A stretch of DNA of 7,496 nt, taken from NCBI GenBank assembly GCA_003551785.1, contig PUNP01000989.1:1-7496 (forward strand), read 5' to 3'. Within the stretch, counting starts at the first letter, position 1; every line of letters starts with the position of its first letter. The DNA comes from Candidatus Brocadiaceae bacterium. GTDB taxonomy: Bacteria; Planctomycetota; Brocadiia; SM23-32. Position numbers and translations under genes: made by a program. Below, one piece after another: positions 1 to 5,517 of this stretch. Below the pieces are notes generated by a model. It searched no databases. It was not told the DNA's origin and worked only from the letters and a program-made list of their open reading frames with translations.

Positions 1-121
1 TGTAATCTTCAATTCCGGTCGAACCGGACATTCTCAGGTTTATGCGGCACTGATACCTGAGGACATCTGGAAAAGCCTTTCGACTGAGGGAAATCTCGTG
101 GAACGTCCGGCGCCGGAATGG
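1..121. repeat. Left arm of exact 121-bp terminal inverted repeat
   Basis: The first 121 bases are the exact reverse complement of the last 121 (7376-7496). The first mismatch is base 122 against 7375. Weaker homology continues inward to about 212 on this side and about 7286 on the other, with substitutions and small indels. The arm lies inside a coding sequence, so it is the 3' part of a duplicated gene and not the non-coding tip of a transposon. The outermost dinucleotides are TG and CA, but I see no other transposon signature. Confidence 0.97.
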
Positions 122-160
122 GCCGGTGATCGCGGCGGGAACGAATACCGAAGGTTCTGA
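2..160 (+). CDS. C-terminal fragment of an unrecognised duplicated gene (left copy)
   Basis: An open frame enters from the left edge and ends at TGA 158-160, giving the last 52 residues of a protein whose start is outside the window. The visible tail includes GRTGHSQVYAALIPEDIW and ends RGGNEYRRF. I do not recognise the family; there is no membrane segment or metal motif in the visible part. The same tail is encoded at 7337-7495 on the opposite strand. Outside the exact repeat, five codons differ between the copies: four changes are synonymous and one is Ala to Ser. That pattern suggests both copies are, or recently were, under selection as protein. A multicopy gene, possibly of a mobile element, is likely, but nothing visible proves a transposase. 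It is convergent with ligA. Confidence 0.7.
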   Translation, partial: VIFNSGRTGHSQVYAALIPEDIWKSLSTEGNLVERPAPEWAGDRGGNEYRRF

Positions 161-323
161 ATATTCGCTATACTCGATGTCTGTATTTCACCTTCGCCTG
201 CACGGTGATGACGAAGCAACGGGGTTTACTGTATATTTACGTTGAAGTAGGAATTAAGGAGAAAATATCCAACGCACCACTTTGCCTTGTCATCACCAGT
301 GACCTGTGGCGCTGTGCAATGAT
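161..323. other. Convergent intergenic spacer with imperfect inverted repeat
   Basis: This 163-bp spacer lies between the stop of the left fragment and the stop of ligA. The first part, to about 212, still resembles the 3' flank of the right-hand gene copy. An imperfect inverted repeat joins about 201-219 with 281-301; its core GGTGATGAC (204-212) matches GTCATCACC (289-297) perfectly. There is no T-tract, so it is not a convincing intrinsic terminator for either gene. No credible small gene is seen here. Confidence 0.5.
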
Positions 324-2393
324 TCAATCGAACAATGAACCGGACTGTTTATCCAGGTTCATCAACTTTTTAAAACCATTCTTTTCAAGCGTTTCCACTC
401 CCAGCTCCCGAGCTTTCCGGAGTTTGCTGCCCGGGTTGTCGCCGACTATCACATAATCGGTATTGTTGCTGACACTGGACGTCACTCTGCCGCCGTTTTT
501 TTTTATCATTTCCGATATTTCTTTTCGGGTATAGTTTTCCAGACTCCCGGTAATAACAAATTTTTTACCGCTGATTTCACCCTTTTGTTCTTTGTCACCG
601 GTCGCTTCAGAACTTAATTGTACACCCGCTTTTTTCAGCTTACTGACAACGTCTTTTGTCGAATCACGCTTGAAGAATTTAACAATACTCTCGGCAACTA
701 CAGGCCCGATTTCATTGATCTGTTCAAGCTGCGGGTGCTGTGTACCCATCAGATCATCAATGGACTGAAAATGGGCGGCCAGCACATCGGCGACATGAGA
801 ACCGACATTTGGTATGCCCAACCCGAAAAGCACCCGTGAGAAACCCCGATTTTTGCTTGCATCTATCGCATTAATCAGGTTACGGGTGGATTTCTCCTCG
901 ATACGTTCCAACCCCAGGACGTCCTGTTTTTCCAAAAAGTACAGATCACCGCAGTCGGCGATCAAACCGACATCGATAAGCTGTTGAACCAGGGCCGGGC
1001 CCAATCCATCAATATCCATCGCCCCCCTGCTGCCGAAATGCTCGATTCTGCCTTTGATCTGTGCCGGGCACTGCGGGTTAATGCATCGTATATAGACCTC
1101 ACCAGGGGCTTTTTCAACCTTTTCGGAACATGACGGGCAATGTTTGGGCCATTCTATGGGCATTTCATCGCCGGTTCGGTATTCTTTTAAGGCCTTAACA
1201 ACCTGGGGGATAATCTCACCCGCTTTTTCCACATAGACTTTATCGCCGACACGTATATCCTTTCGCTGCAAATCTTCAAAGTTGTGCAGGCTGGCCCTCG
1301 TGACAGTCGTACCGGCCAGATGCACCGGTTCGAGATAGGCTACGGGCGTGAGCTGTCCGCTCTTGCCCACCTGGATTACAATATCCTTCATATCGGTCAC
1401 CGCCTTTTCCGCACCGAATTTATACGCTATCATGTAACGCGGCACTTTAGTGGTATGGCCTAAAACCTCTCTTTGCCTCCGACTGTCCACCTTCAGCACC
1501 AGCCCGTCCACGGCAAAATTAAGTTCCTCTTTCATAGATTCCCATTCACTGAAAACGCCTAAAGCCGAATCAATATCCGCACAATACCGGGTTTGGGGAT
1601 TGACCGGCAAGCCTATATCAGTGAGATAAGACAAGGTTTCAATATGTGAATCCGGCAGCCGGATTCCCTCATGCACGCCGATCTCATACGTGTAAACGTG
1701 CAGTCGGCGCGTCGCGGCGATCGTCGGATCCAATAATTTAAGTGTACCGGCGGCAGCATTACGCGGGTTGGCAAATGGGTTTTCTCTATTTCGTTCACGC
1801 TCCTCATTAGCCGACTTGAAAGAATCAAAGGGTAAATACACTTCACCGCGCACTTCTAAAATAGTATCAGCAAAATTATCATTATGGAAGCCGCCCGGGG
1901 AAAATAATGACAGAGGAAGATTAACGATGGTTCTTGCATTATGCGTCACATCGTCGCCGATGCGACCGTTCCCCCTTGTGACTGCCTGCGACAGAACCCC
2001 GTTTCTGAAAATCAAATTGATAGCAACACCGTCGACTTTAGGTTCTATAACATAGGCAGGCTTGCCAGCATTATTTTGAGCTAAACGTTTCCTGACCCGT
2101 GCATCGAAATCTCTGAGTTCCTGCGAGCTGTAGGTATTGTCCATACTGAACATGGGGGTGGGATGTTCAACGGAAGTGAATTCTTCGATAGGTTCCCCCC
2201 CTACCTTTTGTGTAGGGCTGTCCGCGGTAACTAACTCGGGATGCTGAGCTTCGAGTTTTTGCAATTTTTTCAGAAGAGCATCATATTCCCTGTCGGAGAT
2301 TTCGGGCTGATTTTTGATATAATACAGGTAATTATGTCGCTTAATTTCATCGCGCAGCTTTTTAATTTGCGGCTGAATATCATCATCAGTCAC
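324..2393 (-). CDS. ligA: NAD+-dependent DNA ligase LigA
   Basis: LigA seals nicks in duplex DNA using NAD+, joining Okazaki fragments and completing repair. The 689-residue product has the full family layout. The N-terminal Ia region (about 1-65, with RHNYLYY and SDREYD) binds NMN. The adenylation domain carries the nucleophile Lys119 in KVDG (119-122), with VRGEVYLP (181-188) and VDGLVLKVD (295-303). The OB fold contains QVGKSGQLTPVA and GEIIPQVV. A four-Cys zinc site (C419, C422, C437, C442), helix-hairpin-helix repeats (about 455-575) and a BRCT domain (about 605-685) follow. The start is taken as GTG at 2393: an AAGGGGG Shine-Dalgarno lies 9 nt upstream and the length fits the family. 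The longer ATG frame (to 2510) would overlap the upstream gene by 125 bp. The start overlaps the upstream stop by 8 bp, implying translational coupling. No clear terminator follows. Confidence 0.97.
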   Translation of the reverse strand: MTDDDIQPQIKKLRDEIKRHNYLYYIKNQPEISDREYDALLKKLQKLEAQHPELVTADSPTQKVGGEPIEEFTSVEHPTPMFSMDNTYSSQELRDFDARVRKRLAQNNAGKPAYVIEPKVDGVAINLIFRNGVLSQAVTRGNGRIGDDVTHNARTIVNLPLSLFSPGGFHNDNFADTILEVRGEVYLPFDSFKSANEERERNRENPFANPRNAAAGTLKLLDPTIAATRRLHVYTYEIGVHEGIRLPDSHIETLSYLTDIGLPVNPQTRYCADIDSALGVFSEWESMKEELNFAVDGLVLKVDSRRQREVLGHTTKVPRYMIAYKFGAEKAVTDMKDIVIQVGKSGQLTPVAYLEPVHLAGTTVTRASLHNFEDLQRKDIRVGDKVYVEKAGEIIPQVVKALKEYRTGDEMPIEWPKHCPSCSEKVEKAPGEVYIRCINPQCPAQIKGRIEHFGSRGAMDIDGLGPALVQQLIDVGLIADCGDLYFLEKQDVLGLERIEEKSTRNLINAIDASKNRGFSRVLFGLGIPNVGSHVADVLAAHFQSIDDLMGTQHPQLEQINEIGPVVAESIVKFFKRDSTKDVVSKLKKAGVQLSSEATGDKEQKGEISGKKFVITGSLENYTRKEISEMIKKNGGRVTSSVSNNTDYVIVGDNPGSKLRKARELGVETLEKNGFKKLMNLDKQSGSLFD

Positions 2394-3108
2394 TTTGCAC
2401 TTCCCCCTTATGTTTTTTGAAAAAACAGCGCAGGTCATCCTCACAGGACTCACACAGCGCTCCTTCGCGAAGGCGGTCTTCGGTAAGGCTTTCCCATTCT
2501 TCGGGTGCATGTTGAACGTCTCTCAAAATACATATATTATTACAAAAAGCTTTACCGTCACTATGATGAGTAACATCGTCACGCCACGAGGAAGGCAGAC
2601 CGAAGAGGAAACAGAACTGCCTCATAACTTCCGTCTTGATACAGGAATACGGCATCCCCCAGATATGTTCGAGCCGGTGTGAACTGATAACAGCGGCGGT
2701 AAAAGGTATATTGGCCCCGACGCAATAGCCGGGAGTCGCATCGTCATTACCATCATCATCCGGAAGATACATATCTTCCTGCATAATAAAAAGATCATAA
2801 TGATCTCCCAAAAGCCTTTCATCTCGCCAGGGTTCATTCGACAGGTTATGGAGCAGTGATCGGGCATTAACCTGAATCCTTTCCTCGTTCAGGGAATCAT
2901 AAATATACCAATCCACACTCTGCCAGGGCACCAGCACATCATCATCGTCCCGCCACTGGGGGCTCCTGAAATGTCCGAAATCTTTCACAGGAAATTGCCC
3001 CTCACAATAGCCCAAAGACAGAATGTCTTTGATTGCGTCAATTAACGAGGCTTTTTCAGGCCAAAACCCCATATTATCCATAATATTTATTGATTTAAAC
3101 TTTTTCAT
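2386..3108 (-). CDS. Archaemetzincin-like protein with degenerate zinc-binding site
   Basis: This 240-residue soluble protein lacks a signal peptide. I align its C-terminal two thirds by eye with archaemetzincins (AmzA-type zincin proteases). It has a YDSLNEERIQVNARSLL segment (70-86), a DLFIMQEDMYLP strand region (105-116), AAVISSHRLEHI (138-149), then EVMRQFCFLFGL (160-171), CNNICIL (189-195) and CESC (219-222). In active members the helix reads HEXXHXXGXXH, followed by HCX4CXM and CX2C. Here the HEXXH positions hold R163, Q164 and F167, and the third ligand is S173, while the structural Cys residues remain. An insertion of about 15 residues containing H181-H182 follows. I infer a non-catalytic paralogue; family assignment is moderate. 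The ATG at 3108 has AAGGAG with a 6-nt spacer. It overlaps the VanZ-like gene by 14 bp and ligA by 8 bp. Confidence 0.6.
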   Translation of the reverse strand: MKKFKSINIMDNMGFWPEKASLIDAIKDILSLGYCEGQFPVKDFGHFRSPQWRDDDDVLVPWQSVDWYIYDSLNEERIQVNARSLLHNLSNEPWRDERLLGDHYDLFIMQEDMYLPDDDGNDDATPGYCVGANIPFTAAVISSHRLEHIWGMPYSCIKTEVMRQFCFLFGLPSSWRDDVTHHSDGKAFCNNICILRDVQHAPEEWESLTEDRLREGALCESCEDDLRCFFKKHKGEVQSD

Positions 3109-3472
3109 TGTTATCTCCTTTCATGATGCTTACTGCATATATAATCGAGCAGGCCAAAAAAATCCCTATAGCGTCAGCAACGATATCATTAAGGTCAAAG
3201 AAACGATACGGCAAGAAATACTGTACTAACTCGATCAATATACCATAAAGCATCATAATCGATGCTAAAACAACTAAATTTACAGTATATGCCAGGTTAA
3301 AAACGACAGTCAGCACAAAAAATGCTGCTATGTGGTTGAATTTGTCAGGATTGCTTTCCGTAACGGCCGGGTTGGATACGGGCAGCCATGCCATAGCAGA
3401 TACAAATGCGATCAGCGGCCAGAAAAGATATATTGCGAATTTATACTTAGTCATTAACTTCACACTATTCAT
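3095..3472 (-). CDS. VanZ-like family membrane protein
   Basis: This is a 125-residue integral membrane protein with about four hydrophobic segments (near 12-32, 47-63, 65-85 and 97-117). It shows the VanZ-like signature: Asp-Lys and His before helix 2 (D43, K44, H47), YGILIELVQ (76-84), LPYR (87-90), then a short loop and DLNDIVADAIG (93-103). Members related to VanZ are linked to low-level teicoplanin resistance, but most, like this one, have no assigned biochemical role, so a resistance function should not be assumed. It lies 23 bp after the kinase stop and overlaps the next gene by 14 bp, consistent with one transcript. The start is uncertain: ATG 3472 and ATG 3454 (Met7) both lack a strong Shine-Dalgarno. 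Confidence 0.85.
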   Translation of the reverse strand: MNSVKLMTKYKFAIYLFWPLIAFVSAMAWLPVSNPAVTESNPDKFNHIAAFFVLTVVFNLAYTVNLVVLASIMMLYGILIELVQYFLPYRFFDLNDIVADAIGIFLACSIIYAVSIMKGDNNEKV

Positions 3473-3495
3473 CGACTAAAAACCCCACTGGAAGT

Positions 3496-4389
3496 TTAAT
3501 TATTTAGGAGATGAGAAATTTCCTGAACACTATCAAAACGCTTTTGGGGATCCTTTCGCAAACACTTTGAGATCGCATCAGCCAAAAATGGATTTTTATT
3601 TTTGTATTCCTCTTCTATAACCGGCTCCGGGGCTTTCACCTGTTTATTCATCAGCTCTTTATGCCTGTTTCTTTTCATCATTTTCCCATTTCCAGCAATT
3701 CGGGCGGTATAAGGAAGCTTTCCGGTGAGGATTTCGTAAAAAACAACACCTAAAGAATAGATATCCGTTTTTGGCGTTAATGGCTTAACTTCTACCTGCT
3801 CCGGAGCCATATAACTGGGCGTGCCGCCTCTTTCTTCGAACGCAATATTTTGCGGGGCAACGAACCCCAGGTCTATCAGTTTGATACTGCCCTGCTCGGT
3901 AATTATAATATTGTCGGAACACATATCGCGATAAATGAAGCCGGCTTGATGGATTTCATGCAAAGCCGCGCACACTTGAAAAGCCCATCGGGTAGCATTC
4001 ACCTCGATACGCTTATCTTCGCAGGAAATGAGTTTTTTAAGCGTGACACCTTTGACAAACTCCTGTACAATATAACGATTACCCGTCCTTTTATTATATT
4101 CTTTTCCGGCGCCAAGGGTAGCCACTAAAAAGCTGTCTTTACTGTTGTTATCCCCCGGGTTAAGCATCTTACCGACTTCCGCTTCCGAGGGTATTTTATA
4201 TTTTTTCTCTATTTTCCTTGCTTGATGGTCATAAGCTTTGTTATAAAGTTTAATAGCAATAAGCTCATCATCACACATTTTAGACGCTTCCATAACGAGC
4301 GATTTTTCACCGGTATGGACGAGTCTTTTAGCGTAATAATCCCCAAACCTGGATTTTTCTTTTGACGAGGTAAAAATCATATAATGCAT
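3496..4389 (-). CDS. Small cytoplasmic Ser/Thr protein kinase, Hanks type
   Basis: The product is essentially a bare eukaryotic-like kinase domain with no membrane segment or sensor domain. Numbering below is from an upstream TTG at 4398, 300 residues. The beta-3 lysine is in IAIKLY (K50), the hinge region near YIVQEF, the catalytic loop YRDMCSDN with D158 and N163, the metal-binding DLG (D176), APE (198-200), TDIYSLG (D212) and the late Arg in KRF (R287). Departures from the consensus: the glycine loop (about 26-37) keeps only one Gly, HRD is YRD, DFG is DLG, and the usual catalytic-loop Lys is Cys160. Core catalytic residues remain, so activity is plausible. The start is ambiguous: TTG 4398 has no Shine-Dalgarno, ATG 4389 has GGAG only 3 nt away, and ATG 4380 has it 12 nt away. 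It heads the minus-strand operon. Confidence 0.9.
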   Translation of the reverse strand: MHYMIFTSSKEKSRFGDYYAKRLVHTGEKSLVMEASKMCDDELIAIKLYNKAYDHQARKIEKKYKIPSEAEVGKMLNPGDNNSKDSFLVATLGAGKEYNKRTGNRYIVQEFVKGVTLKKLISCEDKRIEVNATRWAFQVCAALHEIHQAGFIYRDMCSDNIIITEQGSIKLIDLGFVAPQNIAFEERGGTPSYMAPEQVEVKPLTPKTDIYSLGVVFYEILTGKLPYTARIAGNGKMMKRNRHKELMNKQVKAPEPVIEEEYKNKNPFLADAISKCLRKDPQKRFDSVQEISHLLNN

Positions 4390-4653
4390 GAACTCCAAAA
4401 ACTGTTACATGAAACAATCGTAGTTGACACTAAAGCCCCGTTCGTCTTTATAGGGGATTTAGTCAAAGTGCAAGAAGATTGCATAGTATTAGAAAATGCC
4501 GACGCTCACGACCTGAGAGCGACAAAAAGTACGGCAGAGCTTTACATACTCGAAACCAAAAAATACGGGTTGAAAATGAACCGCAAGAGTATAACTATAT
4601 TAACAAAAGAAATCATTAGTTTTTCCCTCCTTAAGGATGTTGTTGAATACTAA
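4384..4653 (+). CDS. Small conserved protein of unknown function, possibly Sm-like fold
   Basis: This encodes 89 residues with no signal peptide or membrane helix. The pattern VVDTKAPFVFIGDL, a Val/Asp/Leu-rich strand (VQEDCIVLENADAHD), then AELYILETKKYGLKMNRKS and a closing IISFSLLKDV resembles a family of small uncharacterised proteins that I associate with Planctomycetota and Deltaproteobacteria; this is recollection, unchecked. The alternation of short beta strands with a Gly after the second strand is reminiscent of an Sm/LSm-type barrel, which is inference only. The ATG at 4384 has GAGG 13 nt upstream, an unusually long spacing. Its start lies within a few bases of the divergent kinase start, so each gene's upstream control region must sit in the other's coding sequence. 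The kinase neighbour suggests, but does not show, a functional link. Confidence 0.75.
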   Translation: MHELQKLLHETIVVDTKAPFVFIGDLVKVQEDCIVLENADAHDLRATKSTAELYILETKKYGLKMNRKSITILTKEIISFSLLKDVVEY

Positions 4654-4723
4654 ACATTGTTCAACCGTAAATGCCATGTGAATTCGGCCAACTCATCACC
4701 ATTCTCTCTGTGTCGCCGTCCAC

Positions 4724-4744
4724 CAGCAACCAGCAACTAACAAC
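4724..4744. repeat. Three-copy 7-bp tandem repeat
   Basis: CAGCAAC at 4724-4730 repeats exactly at 4731-4737, followed by the degenerate TAACAAC at 4738-4744 (5 of 7 matching). It lies in the GC-richer left part of the non-coding region, just before two CCGG words (4752-4755 and 4761-4764) that could pair. Function unknown. Confidence 0.6.
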
Positions 4745-4899
4745 GACTTTTCCGGCTTGTCCGGGTTAGGAACTTGCATTTCAAGTAAGTTTAGTTCAGT
4801 ATAGCATTTCAGCAGAAAAAAATAAAGTATACTTAGATGAGAGGTAAGCGGAATTGATAAATGAAAACATTGTTATCCCGCGAATATTAACAACGCATT

Positions 4900-4914
4900 C
4901 TGTCAGTTTGACAG
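4900..4914. promoter_or_regulatory. Perfect palindrome CTGTCA-N3-TGACAG, possible operator
   Basis: The 15-bp site has 6-bp perfect arms around GTT. The same half-site recurs at 4951-4956 (TGACAG), 4975-4979 (TGACA) and, inverted, at 5059-5063 (TGTCA), all upstream of groES. This suggests a binding site for a dimeric regulator, possibly of the chaperonin operon. The regulator is unknown and the role is inference. Confidence 0.4.
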
Positions 4915-5041
4915 TTGATCAGAGCTTTCACTGATTTTTCATTGCCAATATGACAGCAGAAGTGGTTTTTAATTTGACAACATTGAAAAAAACAATGCAC
5001 ATTAAAAACAATATGATATTGTAAGAGACTGAATTACTGTG

Positions 5042-5085
5042 TTTTATGCATATAACCATGTCATAAAATCTGCATATGGCATATG
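5042..5085. promoter_or_regulatory. Cluster of inverted and direct repeats upstream of the groES promoter
   Basis: TTTTATG (5042-5048) and CATAAAA (5062-5068) form a perfect 7-bp inverted repeat with a 13-nt spacer. GCATATG occurs twice in tandem (5072-5085), with a near copy GCATATA at 5048-5054. The tandem pair overlaps the expected -35 zone of the candidate groES promoter, a position typical of a repressor site. No known regulator consensus is recognised. Confidence 0.4.
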
Positions 5086-5097
5086 TTTTGCTATAGT
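5069..5097 (+). promoter_or_regulatory. Candidate groESL promoter with extended -10
   Basis: TATAGT (5092-5097) matches the housekeeping -10 consensus at five of six positions and is preceded by TG one base upstream (5089-5090), an extended -10. The -35 zone (TCTGCA, 5069-5074, 17-nt spacer) matches only three of six. Transcription would begin near 5103, giving a leader of about 60 nt. No heat-shock sigma-32 consensus was recognised. Confidence 0.4.
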
Positions 5098-5143
5098 TTG
5101 AAGTAAGAAATGTTGTTTTTTGTTAATGTTAAATTACCCCTGA

Positions 5144-5158
5144 CTTTAGTTAAAGGAG
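5144..5158 (+). promoter_or_regulatory. groES Shine-Dalgarno with small overlapping stem
   Basis: AAAGGAG (5152-5158) sits 7 nt before the groES ATG, a strong ribosome binding site that fixes the start. CTTTA (5144-5148) can pair with TAAAG (5151-5155), which would cover the left part of the site in the mRNA. The stem is only 4-5 bp, so control by it is speculative. Confidence 0.6.
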
Positions 5159-5165
5159 ATTTGTA

Positions 5166-5456
5166 ATGGCTAGTATCAAACCTATTGGCGAAAGAGTGTT
5201 AGTAAAACGTCTTGAAGCAGAAGAAACTACTGAAGGTGGCATCGTCCTTCCGGATACTGCTAAGGAAAAACCGAAAAAAGGTGAAGTTATTGCGCTGGGT
5301 GAAGGAAAAATGCTTGAGAACGGAGAAAGGGCTGAATTCCAGGTCAAAAAAGGTGACACCGTGATATTCACTTCTTTCGGCGGAACCGAAGTAACTGTCG
5401 ATGGTGAAGAATACCTTTTAATGTCCGAAGATGATATTCTGGCAATTCAAGATTAA
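5166..5456 (+). CDS. groES: Co-chaperonin GroES (Cpn10)
   Basis: GroES forms a heptameric lid that caps GroEL and, with ATP, encloses client proteins for folding in the cytoplasm. The 96 residues match the family's usual length. They open with the typical IKPIGERVLVKRLEAEE, followed by the mobile loop (about 17-34) with the GroEL-contacting IVL tripeptide at 26-28. KGEVIALGEG (38-47) and the conserved KKGDTVIF (61-68) come next, and the protein closes with YLLMSEDDILAI. The ATG is fixed by AAAGGAG 7 nt upstream. groEL follows after 61 bp, without a terminator between, so the two form the usual bicistronic operon. Upstream control appears not to use CIRCE. Confidence 0.98.
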   Translation: MASIKPIGERVLVKRLEAEETTEGGIVLPDTAKEKPKKGEVIALGEGKMLENGERAEFQVKKGDTVIFTSFGGTEVTVDGEEYLLMSEDDILAIQD

Positions 5457-5517
5457 AACGCATTTGATAAAAAGAATTCCTGAGAAAATTATATTATTTA
5501 ATAGTTGGAGGTAGAAA

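Larger units (their letters stand above)
4654..5165. other. Long AT-rich intergenic region upstream of groES
   Basis: These 512 bp hold no gene I can support. The left part (about 4690-4780) is richer in GC and contains a 7-bp tandem repeat and two CCGG words 5 nt apart. The right part (about 4790-5165) is clearly AT-rich. It carries a perfect TGACAG palindrome, a scatter of TGACA/TGTCA words, an inverted TTTTATG/CATAAAA pair, a tandem GCATATG, a candidate extended -10 element and the groES Shine-Dalgarno. No CIRCE element (TTAGCACTC-N9-GAGTGCTAA) is visible. The 9-codon frame at 4861 is not supported as a gene. No convincing terminator follows the small gene. Confidence 0.7.

Noticed and set aside
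205..456. 83-residue + strand frame at the ligA 3' end
   Set aside because: Most of it is antisense to ligA coding sequence and it has no recognisable motif or clear ribosome site.
324..2510. Longer LigA frame from an ATG at 2510 (728 residues)
   Set aside because: The extra 39 residues have no LigA similarity and overlap the upstream gene by 125 bp. GTG at 2393 has a good Shine-Dalgarno and gives normal length.
4642..4665. GTTGAA/TTCAAC inverted repeat at the end of the small gene as a terminator
   Set aside because: Arms are only 6 bp with a 12-nt loop, AT-rich and without a following T-tract.
4861..4890. Nine-codon frame (MKTLLSREY) as a leader peptide
   Set aside because: Short enough to occur by chance and poorly spaced from its GAGG. 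No attenuator hairpin follows.
4654..5165. CIRCE / HrcA operator before groES
   Set aside because: Neither TTAGCACTC nor its inverted partner, nor a close variant, is present.
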